Assembly: GCA_040901765.1 (NCBI GenBank)
Contig: JBBDYG010000013.1
Coordinates: forward strand, 62,001-126,000
Reading direction: 5' to 3'
DNA length: 64,000 nucleotides
DNA from: JBBDYG01 sp040901765
GTDB taxonomy: Bacteria; Planctomycetota; Planctomycetia; Pirellulales; Lacipirellulaceae
Shown here: positions 25,771 through 34,622 of the stretch, one piece after another
How the letters are laid out: the number at the start of each line of letters is the position of its first letter
Position numbering within the stretch: the stretch's first letter is position 1
Notes under the pieces: generated by a model
Told to the model about the DNA's origin: nothing
Databases searched by the model: none
What the model saw: the letters and a program-made list of their open reading frames with translations, nothing else
Made by a program: the position numbers and the translations under genes

Positions 25771-26177
25771 AGAACTTAGAGAGGCTGAAAGGACGGCTGG
25801 CGACGATTGTAGGCCCCGCCGACGGCGGGTGTCAACGCACCCCGGACGCGCCATAGCGAGAGTCGTTAAGCTAGGGTTGCTCTGTGAAGTCCTGCGGGGT
25901 TAAGCCCGTTGCTCCGGACCGAACGACTGCGTGAACCCGGGCGCGCGTCCCCCGTGTGTCGCTTTGCACGGTGGTTCGGATCGCTTGCGTGTTGGCCGTT
26001 CGATGCGCAAGTGCATCGCACAACGACGATTCGGAACATCGAAGCTTCGCGGCACGATAACCCAAACTTGAATTTCTCTGCGAAGGAAAGTCGAAGGTCT
26101 AAAGACGCGCACGTGCACTGGTCCAACCTGGTTTATCACCACGCACAGCTTTTTAGCCTTCACTCACAGCAGGGAAC
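25771..26177. other. Intergenic region without a recognisable gene
   Basis: About 400 bases lie between the divergent purM and glgX genes. Several open frames cross it on both strands, but they lack ribosome sites and do not look like proteins. It should hold both promoters; no clear match was picked out. Confidence 0.5.
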
Positions 26178-28292
26178 ATGCTTACTTACGGAACGTCGAT
26201 CCTGGCTCGCACCGCGAGCGTCGTCATGGCCAAAGCGCAGCCAGTTTTTCAATTCAGCTATCCACTCCCCTACGGGGCGGTGCTGCGCGACGGTGGAATT
26301 CAGTTTGTCGTCTACAGTAAGTCCGCAACGGCCATGCGGGTGCTGCTCTACAACGGGGTCGATGACCGCGAGCCGAATCGACTGATCGAATTCAACCCCG
26401 ACACCGACCGTTGGGGAGATATTTGGAGCATCTTCGTCCCCGGCTTGAAATCCGGCACGCTCTACCATTTCCAGGCGGACGGGCCGTTCGACCCCGAGCG
26501 CGGCCATCGCTTCGACCCGCGGGCGCGGCTGATCGACCCATATACACACGCCCTGGCCGGCACGTATCAGCTTTCGAGCGACGGCGTCGTTCGTCCGCCC
26601 AAGTGTGTTGTCGTTGACGATCATTTCGATTGGCAGGGCGATCGCCACCTCAAGCGGCCGCTTGCCGAGACGGTGATCTACGAGCTGCACGTCCGCGGCT
26701 TCACCCGCAGCGCCACGAGCGGTGTTAAAAATCCGGGCACCTACCTCAGCATCATCGAGAAGATTCCGTACCTGAAGTCGCTCGGCGTGACCGCGGTCGA
26801 GCTGATGCCCGTCCATGAGTATCCGATCATGGAGTCGGACGGCACGAAATCGGAGCGGCCCAACTACTGGGGCTACGACCCGATGGCCTTCTTTGCGCCT
26901 CACCGAGGCTACATGACCGGCAACAAGCCGGGCGATCAGGTGCGGCAATTCAAGGAAATGGTCCGCGCGCTGCACTCCGCGGGAATCGAGGTGATTCTGG
27001 ACGTCGTGTTCAACCACACGGCCGAAGGAAACGAACGCGGGCCGACCTTCAGCTTCAAGGGCCTGGAGAACAACGTTTACTACATGCTTGCGCCCGACGG
27101 CAGCTATAAAAACTACACAGGCTGCGGCAACACGGTTAACGGCAACCACCCGATCGTCCGCGAGATGATCCACCATTGCCTGCGGTACTGGGTTTATAAC
27201 TATCACGTCGATGGATTCCGTTTCGATCTTGCGTCGATTCTGAGCCGCGATCGGCAAGGAGAGTTGATTCCCAACCCGCCGATGGTCGAGATCATTGCCG
27301 AAGACCCGATGATGGCCGACACGAAGATTATCGCCGAGGCGTGGGACGCCGCCGGTGCATTCCAGGTCGGTTCGTTCGCGAAGCTCCGCTGGGCCGAATG
27401 GAACGGACACTACCGCGACGATGTTCGCCGCTACTGGCGCGGCGACTACGGCATGACCGGCCCCATGGCGACGAGGATCGCTGGTTCCAGCGATCTCTAC
27501 CAACCTAGCGGACGTCATCCCTATCACAGCATCAATTTCATCACGTCGCACGACGGCTACACGCTTAATGACTTGGTTAGCTACGAGCGGAAACACAACA
27601 CCGAGAACGGCGAGCAGAACCGCGACGGCGAGAACAATAATTACAGCGCGAATCATGGGGTCGAAGGCCCGACGCGGCGGCTCGCCGTCACGAAGCTTCG
27701 CTTGCGACAAGCCAAAAATATGATCGCCTCGCTCCTACTGAGCCAAGGTGTGCCGATGATCGTCGCCGGAGACGAAGTCCTCCGCACCCAGCGCGGCAAC
27801 AACAATGCCTACTGCCAGGACAATGCTGTCAGTTGGTTCGACTGGCGGCTCATTGAACGCAACACCGAGATGCTGCGGTTTGTGCAGGCAATGATCGGCT
27901 TTCGCCTGAGCCAACCGACCGTCCGCCGCGAGACGTTCCTCACGGGCACCGCCGAATCGCCAAGCCAACTTCCCGATGTAAGCTGGTACGGCGTGAGCGG
28001 CAGGCCGATCGACTGGAATCATGCGTTCCACAGCCTATCGTGCGTGCTTGGCACAAGCTGGCTCAACGACCCCGCCGCCCGACACGTGATGATGATGCTC
28101 CACGCCGGCAGCCAACCGCAAAAGTTTGTCGTTCCCGAAACGGCCCGCCACATCCGCTGGCGTCTATTCATCGACACTGCCGCCGACGCCCCGGGAGATA
28201 TCTACCCGCAAGCCAACGGCCCGCTAATCGACTCCACCAAGCCAATTACACTGGAGCACCATTCAATGCGGTGCTACGTGGCGGCGTCATAA
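26178..28292 (+). CDS. glgX: Glycogen debranching enzyme GlgX
   Basis: This 704-residue protein is a GH13 isoamylase-type debranching enzyme that cuts alpha-1,6 branches of glycogen. An N-terminal CBM48-like domain (PYGAVLRDGGIQFVVYSKSA) is followed by the (beta/alpha)8 barrel. Barrel motifs are VTAVELMPVHEYP, VILDVVFNHTAEGN (region I), VDGFRFDLASILSRD (region II, nucleophile Asp), IIAEAWDAAG (region III, acid Glu) and NFITSHDGYTLNDLV (region IV). Length is typical (about 650-720). The ATG at 26178 has a weak AGGGA a few bases upstream; an in-frame ATG at 26226 could also serve. Confidence 0.93.
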   Translation: MLTYGTSILARTASVVMAKAQPVFQFSYPLPYGAVLRDGGIQFVVYSKSATAMRVLLYNGVDDREPNRLIEFNPDTDRWGDIWSIFVPGLKSGTLYHFQADGPFDPERGHRFDPRARLIDPYTHALAGTYQLSSDGVVRPPKCVVVDDHFDWQGDRHLKRPLAETVIYELHVRGFTRSATSGVKNPGTYLSIIEKIPYLKSLGVTAVELMPVHEYPIMESDGTKSERPNYWGYDPMAFFAPHRGYMTGNKPGDQVRQFKEMVRALHSAGIEVILDVVFNHTAEGNERGPTFSFKGLENNVYYMLAPDGSYKNYTGCGNTVNGNHPIVREMIHHCLRYWVYNYHVDGFRFDLASILSRDRQGELIPNPPMVEIIAEDPMMADTKIIAEAWDAAGAFQVGSFAKLRWAEWNGHYRDDVRRYWRGDYGMTGPMATRIAGSSDLYQPSGRHPYHSINFITSHDGYTLNDLVSYERKHNTENGEQNRDGENNNYSANHGVEGPTRRLAVTKLRLRQAKNMIASLLLSQGVPMIVAGDEVLRTQRGNNNAYCQDNAVSWFDWRLIERNTEMLRFVQAMIGFRLSQPTVRRETFLTGTAESPSQLPDVSWYGVSGRPIDWNHAFHSLSCVLGTSWLNDPAARHVMMMLHAGSQPQKFVVPETARHIRWRLFIDTAADAPGDIYPQANGPLIDSTKPITLEHHSMRCYVAAS

Positions 28293-28394
28293 ACTCCGCG
28301 TGCTACAAGAAGATAGGTTCGCGACTCGTGAATTCTTTCCGGCTCTCTCCGCCTTGCGGGGAGGAAATTGTTTTTCTCCGCCTCCCTCCCCTCG

Positions 28395-28822
28395 GCGGGG
28401 AGGGTTGGGGAGGGGGGTTGCCATTAGGTTGATTTTGCCTCACCCAGCGCCCCCCGAATCAATTCCATCACCCAGTGAATGTCCTCATCCAACTGATGAT
28501 TCCAAAAACGAATGACTCGGAACCCGCGAGAGTCCAACCAGGCCGTTCGGCGGGCATCGTGGTCAGTTGTAAGGCTGTCAGCGTGTTGCGGTCCGTCGAG
28601 CTCGACAATTAGCCGTTTCGAGAAGCAGACGAAATCGACGACATACGGGCCGATCGCCGCCTGACGCCGAAACTTGTGGCCCTCAAGTTGTTACGCACAC
28701 AACAGTCGCCAAAGACGTTTTTCCGTCCCTGTCATTTGTTGGCGAAGGCTTCGGGCGAAGTCGCGTTGGTCAGCGTCTCGATACATGATGACCGCATTAA
28801 CCCCCTCCCCAACCCTCCCCGC
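28395..28822. repeat. Perfect 22-bp inverted repeats bracketing a DUF559 gene
   Basis: The left arm at 28395-28416 and the right arm at 28801-28822 are exact reverse complements (cores GCGGGGAGGG and TTGGGGAGGGGG). The DUF559 pseudogene occupies 28424-28786 between them, leaving 7 and 14 bases. Longer, less exact complementarity continues outward (TTCCGGCTCTCTCC at 28337 and GAGCCGGAAG near 28833). Confidence 0.85.
28424..28786 (-). pseudogene. DUF559/Vsr-like endonuclease, disrupted by an in-frame stop
   Basis: From the ATG at 28786 the frame reads MYRDADQRDFARSLRQQMTG and TEKRLWRLLCA, stops at TAA (28693-28691, codon 32), then continues in the same frame as QLEGHKFRRQAAIGPYVVDF, VCFSKRLIVELDGPQHA and so on to codon 121. 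The Asp of VVDFVC and the ELDGPQH box are the nuclease-like residues of this PDDEXK-related family, which is about 120 residues long. In relatives the stop position is an arginine (LRxRQLxGxKFRRQ). One or two base changes would explain the break. The protein is not made whole unless the stop is read through. Confidence 0.85.
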
Positions 28823-28965
28823 AAGGGGGAGGGAGCCGGAAGATTTTGATGGAAGGAGAAGGGCTTTAATAATCCCCTCCGATGTCCCCTCCCGTCGAGG
28901 GGAGAGGACCGGATGAAGTGCTGCCTCACGCAGTGCCCACCGGATAGTTCTCTGAAAGCTGATCA

Positions 28966-30288
28966 TCAATTGTTGCTATTTGCCACATTCTCAACGCGAT
29001 AAAGGTGCGTCTTCGTGCGCAAATAGAGTGCGCGCTCATCGACCGCCGGAGACGCCATCAGGCCGTCGTCAAGCGTGTTCGTGGCGACCGCCTCGAACTT
29101 GCGGCCGGGCTTGATGATCGTTGTTTTGCCCTCGCAGTCGCAAAAGTACAGGTGGCCGTCGCCATAGATGGGCGACGCGGCGAAGGAGCCGCCGATCCGT
29201 TTCTGCCACACGGGGTCGCCGCCGTCCGCGTCGATGCAGTTGACGATACCGTCGTCGGTGGCCATGTAAATGAGACCATCGATGAGAATCGGCGAAGAAG
29301 TCTTGCCGACGCGCGATCTTTGCCGCCACAAAACGCTGTCCGAATCGGAGACGTTGCCTTTCGCATCCGTGCGAATGGCCCACAATTCGGTGAGGATGTT
29401 GCCGGTCGGCATGTAGGCAACGCCATCGTGGTAGAGGGGCCGCGGGGCCACGGAGAAATCGTCGAATTCCATCCGCCACAGTTCGCCGCCGGTCCGCGGA
29501 TCGTAGGCGAACGCCGCCTTCGCGCCGCCGCTCAACATTTGCAGCCGGCCATCGGGCGTTTTGATGACCAGCGGCGTACTGTGCGCTTTACGCATGTCGC
29601 CATCCATAGCGCGCTTGGCCGCTTCGGGCGATTTGCCGGTTACGTCCTGGTCGTTCCACTCGACGTCGCGATCGGTCTTCCAGACGGTATCGCCCGTTTT
29701 CTTGTCGAGCGCGACGACATATTGCAGATCGGCGCCATCGAGCGTCAGAATCACAAGACCCTCGAACAACACCACCGACGATGATGGCCCACGATAATGC
29801 CGGCACGGCAAGTCGTCGCGCTGCCACAGCACGTCGCCGGTCGCCGTATCGAGACACGCCGTGCCGTAACTGCCGAAGTGAACGTACACCCGGCCCGGCT
29901 CGATCGCCGGCGACGGCGCGGCGTAGCAGTTTACCTCGTTTCCCAGCGGCTCCGGCGCGTCGCAGTGGAAGAGTTTTTTGTTGTGCAGGATCTGGCCCGA
30001 GTCGGCATCGATGCAAATGGCGGAAAAATCGTGGCCATCCTCCGTCGCGGTGGTCAACCACACCTGCCCGTCCATGACGACCGGCGTCGACCAGCCGCGC
30101 TCGGGAATCGCCGTTTTCCAACGAACGTTCTCCGTCTCGCTCCAAGTCGTCGGCAAGCTAATCGGCTCACTGGCCCCTTCGGCCAACACGTGACCGTTGC
30201 CGTAGGGCCCGCGAAACTCAGGCCAATCGCCGCGAGCGACCCATGGGAACGTGGCAACCAAAAGTAGGACAAGCGTTTGCCGAGTCAT
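28966..30288 (-). CDS. Secreted PQQ-like beta-propeller protein
   Basis: The ATG at 30288 yields a signal peptide (MTRQTLVLLLVATFPWVARG) and a 440-residue protein that begins DWPEFRGPYGNG, the standard opening of planctomycete outer-membrane-protein-assembly-type (BamB-like) PQQ propellers. Repeats such as VWLTTATEDGHDFSAICIDA, VYVHFGSYGTACLDTATGDV and LWQRDD give the tryptophan-docking blades. Such proteins are abundant in this phylum and are mostly without known partners. A role in binding another exported protein is plausible. The gene starts 50 bases from a tandem repeat array. Confidence 0.83.
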   Translation of the reverse strand: MTRQTLVLLLVATFPWVARGDWPEFRGPYGNGHVLAEGASEPISLPTTWSETENVRWKTAIPERGWSTPVVMDGQVWLTTATEDGHDFSAICIDADSGQILHNKKLFHCDAPEPLGNEVNCYAAPSPAIEPGRVYVHFGSYGTACLDTATGDVLWQRDDLPCRHYRGPSSSVVLFEGLVILTLDGADLQYVVALDKKTGDTVWKTDRDVEWNDQDVTGKSPEAAKRAMDGDMRKAHSTPLVIKTPDGRLQMLSGGAKAAFAYDPRTGGELWRMEFDDFSVAPRPLYHDGVAYMPTGNILTELWAIRTDAKGNVSDSDSVLWRQRSRVGKTSSPILIDGLIYMATDDGIVNCIDADGGDPVWQKRIGGSFAASPIYGDGHLYFCDCEGKTTIIKPGRKFEAVATNTLDDGLMASPAVDERALYLRTKTHLYRVENVANSNN

Positions 30289-30339
30289 GAATGCAGCGTA
30301 ACCGGCAAAATGTAACGCGTCAACGATAAGATGTTCATC

Positions 30340-30984
30340 GGGTGCCACTGCTGGCTTGCCCAGCAGTGAGAACCGGGTACACGGACTCAACTCCTAGGCG
30401 ACGAGGTTCTTTACGCCAACGGCGTTAAATATCGTAGCCCAGGGTTGTTCGCGTAAGCGAACTACCCTGGGTCGAGCGACCCGCAATTTGTCCACGCTGA
30501 AGGCGTTGCACATCCGCGCTTGTGTAACGCTTTCAGCGTAATGAATTCATCGGTTGCGTTACCCAGGGTAGGCCGCTTCGCGTCCAACCCTGGGCTACGT
30601 TAAGTAACCGCGTTGCGGTACAGAACGCCGGGTGCCACTGCTGGCTCGCCCAGCAGTGAGAACCGGGTACGCGGTCTCCACCCTAGGCGGCGAAATTCTT
30701 TACGCCAACGGCGTTAAATATCGTAGCCCAGGGTTGTTCGCGTAAGCGGACTACCCTGGGTCGAGAGGCCCGCAGTTTGTCTTCGCTGAAGGCGTTGCAC
30801 ATCCGCGCTTGTGTAACGCTTTCAGCGTAATGAATTCATCGGTTGCGTTACCCAGGGTAGGCCGCTTCGCGTCCAACCCTGGGCTACGTTATGTAACCGC
30901 GTTGCGGTACAGAACGCGGCAACATCGTCGGGTGCTACCGCGGACTTGCCCAGCGGTGAGAACTAGGTACACGGTCTCCACTCC
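30340..30984. repeat. Tandem array of structured ~290-300 bp repeats
   Basis: Two nearly identical units begin with GGGTGCCACTGCTGGC at 30340 and 30630, and a third, diverged and truncated, begins at 30930 (GGGTGCTACCGCGGAC, to about 30984). Each full unit contains CACTGCTGG..CCCAGCAGTG, CCCAGGGTT..ACCCTGGG twice, and CGCTGAAGGCGTT..AACGCTTTCAGCG. The differences between units include single-base changes and a 10-bp size difference. It holds no convincing gene. Confidence 0.9.
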
Positions 30985-31224
30985 GATGTCAGCTCACGAA
31001 ATGTAACCCGATCTTCCAACAAAGAATTCGGCTGCCCCGGTCGATCGTCCGACTCAAATCGACCAATAGCTTCTCGTTCGTGAGCAGCGGCAATCGGTGG
31101 AAACAAGAGAAAGTCAATTCGTGAAATTCGCCCAAGTCATCAAAGTGACGAACTCGCTTACGATGCGGCAGAGGGAGGAAGCATGGTCGCCGTAATTTAG
31201 TTCGAGTCAGTGGATACGCTTCCC

Positions 31225-31245
31225 ACTGCTGGACTAGCCAGCAGT
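31225..31245. repeat. Isolated CACTGCTGG-type hairpin
   Basis: ACTGCTGG-ACTAG-CCAGCAGT stands just downstream of the trypsin-like gene. It matches the first hairpin of the tandem array at 30340, so the array's elements also exist singly. Confidence 0.7.
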
Positions 31246-31264
31246 AACACCCGATGACGCCCGC

Positions 31265-32059
31265 CTAATGGCCTAAGCCATTCTTCCTTTTCCAATCCAG
31301 TTCCGCCGTTTGCCGATACTCATTAAATTCGGGTTTTGCAATTACGGTGGTAATGGTGTCCGCGGGAATTACAATACCGATTCCGGTATTGATTTGCTTC
31401 GCCAACGACCCCACGTAGAAGTGCCCCTTAAGCAACCCAATGAAATACACGGCGCGGTCGTAAGGCCATCCAACATTCACAAATACCGGCGAGCCGCTAA
31501 GACCGCCAATAGACCGCACTTCCGCCAAATATGCTCGCGTCGGACCACGAGTTGTATTAACTGGCTCTCCGGGCATGGCAGCAATTGTTCCAGCACGAAT
31601 TATGGGGATGTTTGCCGACGTGTGAACATGTTGATCAAACAAGCCGGGAAAGAATAAATCTGACCCCGCCTCAACTTTGTGAGACGCAACAATTTCGTCG
31701 GTCAAATACAACTCTTCTGGTAGACATAGATGATCGTAGACATCGTGATCCAGATCGAATGGCGCCACTGCAATGTCGACGGCGCTACTGTCGTGCTTCA
31801 CCCATTTAGAAAGTGGCACGGCAATATGCTGTGCTCCGTGCTCTCGCGTATTTAACCTTAGATACGTGTTACCGTCGTTCCCTGGCTGATCAATGCCCTC
31901 AATCACATGAGCCGCTGTGACAGCGAACGACACGTACTCCTTAGGTTCACCTCCAATACCCTGCGAAACAAAGAATACCGTTGCCCTCTCTTCCTCTCTC
32001 ACTGCCTTGCTCGCTATGAACGCCACGCACTTTCTTATTTCGTTAGCAGCGATTTGCAT
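31265..32059 (-). CDS. Trypsin-like serine peptidase (cytoplasmic)
   Basis: This 264-residue protein has the chymotrypsin-fold triad: SFAVTAAHVIEG (His, about residue 50), HDSSAVDIAVAPF (Asp, about 95) and IGGLSGSPVFVNVG (Ser, about 190). Between them lie PVNTTRGPTRAYLAEVRS and the surrounding strands typical of HtrA-like peptidases, but no PDZ domain follows. No signal peptide is visible, so it may be cytosolic. It begins at an ATG at 32059 with no good ribosome site. Neighbours give no hint: a repeat array lies downstream and a candidate small RNA upstream. Its GC content is lower than that of nearby genes, which could mean acquisition. Confidence 0.75.
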   Translation of the reverse strand: MQIAANEIRKCVAFIASKAVREEERATVFFVSQGIGGEPKEYVSFAVTAAHVIEGIDQPGNDGNTYLRLNTREHGAQHIAVPLSKWVKHDSSAVDIAVAPFDLDHDVYDHLCLPEELYLTDEIVASHKVEAGSDLFFPGLFDQHVHTSANIPIIRAGTIAAMPGEPVNTTRGPTRAYLAEVRSIGGLSGSPVFVNVGWPYDRAVYFIGLLKGHFYVGSLAKQINTGIGIVIPADTITTVIAKPEFNEYRQTAELDWKRKNGLGH

Positions 32060-32311
32060 TTGAACACTCCATGCACGAACTGCGTTGGCAAAACGTTACC
32101 GCGCTCGGCCATGTTACCACAAATTGATGTCTGCGGGCTTAGTGCCTATGCTTACGGCAGTTGAAGGATGTTGAACATTGACCACACTTGTGACGATGCC
32201 GAGGGGGCCAATTGGGGACACCCATCCACCCGCTTCCAAAACACTCTCCAGTGTCATGTCACCGCCGCCACACCCCGCTCCCCCCAATCCAAGAAAGTTC
32301 CAAAATAGCAC

Positions 32312-32342
32312 TTGACTTTTCCGTTCAACGGTATACTATACA
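32312..32342 (+). promoter_or_regulatory. Promoter-like sequence of the candidate small RNA
   Basis: TTGACT at 32312-32317, then TACTAT at 32334-32339 (16-base spacer) inside the AT-rich TATACTATACAT. A less well-spaced TATACT (14) and TATACA (19) overlap the same stretch. The -35 matches five of six consensus bases. Confidence 0.5.
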
Positions 32343-32346
32343 TAAG

Positions 32347-32461
32347 TATCGTTTCGCCCAGGTATCAAGCCGAGCCGGCCCCATTTCCCATAAACGGGGT
32401 GGCCGGCATCGAAAGAGCCCGCGGCGGGAACCCTCCAGTGGTTCCCGCCGCGGGCTTTTTT
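32347..32461 (+). ncRNA. Candidate small non-coding RNA with two hairpins
   Basis: A promoter-like sequence (32312-32342) is followed by about 115 bases without a reading frame. They hold a first hairpin (GCCGGCC at 32374-32380 with GGCCGGC at 32401-32407, extended inward through CCCATTT/AAACGGGG) and end in a textbook rho-independent terminator. The next gene in this direction, cobL, is about 590 bases further on and has its own signals, so this looks like a stand-alone transcript. It does not resemble tmRNA, RNase P, SRP or 6S RNA to me. The start and length are inferred. Confidence 0.5.
32416..32461 (+). terminator. Strong rho-independent terminator
   Basis: A perfect 17-bp stem (32416-32432 with 32440-32456; AGCCCGCGGCGGGAACC) closes a seven-base loop CTCCAGT and runs into six T. 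It is the best intrinsic terminator in the window and belongs to the plus-strand candidate RNA. Confidence 0.88.
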
Positions 32462-32602
32462 GTTGCTTCACCAGATTTGTTCCCACAAATCAGATGTCCA
32501 CCAACGCACGACCGCCGCCTCAGCAATTCCCACCCTAGCCCTCCTCTGCGGGGGAGGGAATTCCCCATTCCGCACTCCGAATTCCGCATTCGGAGGCCGC
32601 TC

Positions 32603-32654
32603 GCGGTGCGCGCTTCCCATGACCTTGTGGCCCCGCACAACGGTCAGCGCTCGC
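32603..32654. repeat. 52-bp dispersed repeat, copy 1
   Basis: GCGGTGCGCGCTTCCCA, then GACCTTG..GCCCCGC and ACGGTCAG.GCTCGC. The same 52 bases with a few differences are at 63225-63276, both preceded by runs of CCGCACTCCG/ATTCCG. Confidence 0.8.
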
Positions 32655-32883
32655 TGTGTGCGTTGAAACGCGTAATGGGGAGCAACGAAGCGCGACTCAT
32701 GTCGCACCCGCGACATAATCGGCGACATGGCTGATCGGAGAAAGTGACGCGCTGAAACTCGCAACCGTTTGGCACTCAACGCCTTACGGCCACGCTAAGG
32801 CTCATGCGGAAAACCGAATCGAGTCGCAAGTATAAATAAATGTTTACAGCGCGATGCGACGCAACAAAAGAACCTGACCCGAA

Positions 32884-32960
32884 CAGAGGCCAGAGGTCAG
32901 AGTTCGGAGGTCGGAAAGTCCGACTCCTCCGACCTCTGACGTCCGACCTCCGACCTCTCA
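32884..32960. repeat. Low-complexity GAGGTCGGAGGTC inverted tract
   Basis: Runs of GAGGTCAGAG, GGAGGTCGG on one side and CCGACCTCTGACGTCCGACC on the other form an imperfect inverted repeat about 80 bases before cobL. A shorter similar tract is at 35821-35845 before argJ. Confidence 0.6.
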
Positions 32961-33054
32961 ACAGTGTGCCGAGTAGAAAATACCCAAATCGATGGACTAC
33001 AATCACTTACGACGACTCGCCAGTCGGGATGAAGCAACTGAAACAGGAGCGAAT

Positions 33055-34302
33055 GTGGCAATTCAACAGAAAATCGCCGTCATCGGCATGGGCGACGACG
33101 GCATCGACGCCCTCTCTCCCGCGATGCGGGCGAGGATTTTGGACGCGGACGTCATTCTCGGCCCCGACCGGGCACTGCGGATGGTCCCGGCCCAAAGCAC
33201 TGCCCAGCGGGTCGCGATGAGCAGCGACCTCGAAGAACTCGCCCGGCAAATCGCCGCGGCCCAGGACCAGAAAACCGTGATTTTGGTCTTCGGCGACCCG
33301 ATGTTCTACGGCCTCGCTCGGTACGTCGGCGACCGGGTCGGCCGCGACCGGTTCGAGGTGATGCCCCACGTCAGCAGTATGCAGCTTGCGTTTGCGCGGG
33401 TGATGGAGAGTTGGGACGAAGCCTACCTTACGAACCTCGCAAGCCATCCGCTCGACGCCGTGGTGGAAAAGATCCGCACCGCGCAGCGCGTGGGCCTCTT
33501 CACGAGCGACACATGCGGCCCCGCCGATGTCGCGCGCGCACTGCTCGACAAGCACATCGACTACTTCACGGCGTATGTCTGCGAGAATCTCGGTGCCCGC
33601 GATGAAACGGTCACGCGCGGTACGCTGGAGGAAATCGCTCGGCAAACGTTTGGCCCGCTCAACGTGATGGTTTTGGTGCGCGAGCCTGATGCGCCCGACC
33701 GGCCGCGCGAGGCGGTCGGCCGTCGCGTGTTCGGAAATCCCGACGAGGCGTTTTTGCAATCGCAGCCGAAGCATGGCTTGCTTACGCCGGCCGAAGTGCG
33801 GGCGATGGCCCTGGCCCAGATGGACATTGCCGCCGGCAGCATCGTCTGGGACGTGGGCGCCGGCAGTGGTTCGGTGAGCATCGAGGCGGCGCAGCTTGCC
33901 AGCGACGGCGCGGTGTACGCCATCGAGATGGACGCGGAGGATCACGGCCTGATTCGTCAGAACGCCGAACGGTTTCGGGTGTCCAACGTGATGCCCGTAC
34001 TGGGCAAAGCTCCCGATGCCTGGAAGGGTTTGCCGGACCCCGATTGCATCTTCATCGCCGGCAGCGGCCGAGAAGTAACGCGGATCGCCGACGCCGCGTA
34101 CCTGCGTTTACGCGCCGGTGGTCGGCTCGTCGTAAACCTCACCAGCATCGAGGACGTGGTCGAGCTGCAGCGCACCCTGCGGGCGCGCTCAACCGACGTG
34201 AGCGTGTGGATGGTGAACATTGCCCGAGGGACCGAACAACTCGAACGGCTAACCTTCGAGGCGCTGAAGCCGAACTTTCTGATCGCGGCGAAGAAGGGGT
34301 AA
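33055..34302 (+). CDS. cobL: Precorrin-6B/6Y C5,15-methyltransferase (CbiE-CbiT fusion)
   Basis: The GTG at 33055 has AGGAG six bases upstream and gives MAIQQKIAVIGMGDDGIDAL; a longer frame begins at 32992. The 415-residue protein joins CbiE and CbiT. The N-terminal half (1-210) is a tetrapyrrole methylase with the nucleotide loops VIGMGDDG and LVFGDPMFYGLARY. The C-terminal half (about 230-415) has the SAM-binding IVWDVGAGSGSVSIEAAQLA. It methylates C5 and C15 and decarboxylates the C12 acetate in cobalamin (vitamin B12) synthesis. No other cob/cbi gene is in the window. Confidence 0.9.
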   Translation: MAIQQKIAVIGMGDDGIDALSPAMRARILDADVILGPDRALRMVPAQSTAQRVAMSSDLEELARQIAAAQDQKTVILVFGDPMFYGLARYVGDRVGRDRFEVMPHVSSMQLAFARVMESWDEAYLTNLASHPLDAVVEKIRTAQRVGLFTSDTCGPADVARALLDKHIDYFTAYVCENLGARDETVTRGTLEEIARQTFGPLNVMVLVREPDAPDRPREAVGRRVFGNPDEAFLQSQPKHGLLTPAEVRAMALAQMDIAAGSIVWDVGAGSGSVSIEAAQLASDGAVYAIEMDAEDHGLIRQNAERFRVSNVMPVLGKAPDAWKGLPDPDCIFIAGSGREVTRIADAAYLRLRAGGRLVVNLTSIEDVVELQRTLRARSTDVSVWMVNIARGTEQLERLTFEALKPNFLIAAKKG

Positions 34303-34345
34303 CGATACTTGCGCAGCAGCGATACCAGCCGCCACTGAGCAAATA

Positions 34346-34585
34346 CTAGCGATCAGTTACCTTTGGATGACCGTAGAGATAATGATCGATGTTTACAGCA
34401 AGGTCCGGAATTCCCGTGTCGACAGCAAAGTCACTCATATTGAGTAGCGGATCGTCGTCAGCAATCGTCGCCTCTTCGTTCGCCTTCACGTCGACAATTG
34501 TCACGCGAACCTTCGTTCCTTCGGACAAATGAACGCCGTCATCGAGTACCACAACACCGTTCCGGACTTTACCTGAATACACCAT
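34346..34585 (-). CDS. Small DUF104-like (antitoxin-like) protein, partner absent
   Basis: This 79-residue protein starts MVYSGKVRNGVVVLDDGVHL, then SEGTKVRVTIVD, a small beta-barrel layout like that of DUF104/AF2212 antitoxin-like proteins (VKNGVIVL.LPEGTKV). The C-terminus DTGIPDLAVNIDHYLYGHPK is a conserved tail of a subgroup usually followed by a PIN-domain toxin. Here the neighbouring reading frames give no such toxin; argJ lies 37 bases upstream and the end of cobL is on the other side. It may be an orphan left after toxin loss. Strand and spacing would permit transcription from the argCJ operon. Confidence 0.6.
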   Translation of the reverse strand: MVYSGKVRNGVVVLDDGVHLSEGTKVRVTIVDVKANEEATIADDDPLLNMSDFAVDTGIPDLAVNIDHYLYGHPKVTDR

Positions 34586-34622
34586 GGGTCTTTTCTCGCC
34601 AGAACTGAATTTATTCGCTCGT

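Noticed and set aside
26160..27710. 516-codon open frame antisense to glgX
   Set aside because: It has the low-quality His/Arg/Val-rich composition of a shadow frame, and glgX on the other strand has every catalytic motif of the family.
28786..28969. Upstream extension of the DUF559 frame to 28969
   Set aside because: The extra 61 codons translate the G-rich repeat DNA (SLPLAGRVGEG); the family starts near the ATG at 28786.
32114..32311. 65-codon frame upstream of the trypsin-like gene (GTG start)
   Set aside because: It is Gly-rich without a ribosome site or known pattern, and the stretch reads as spacer.
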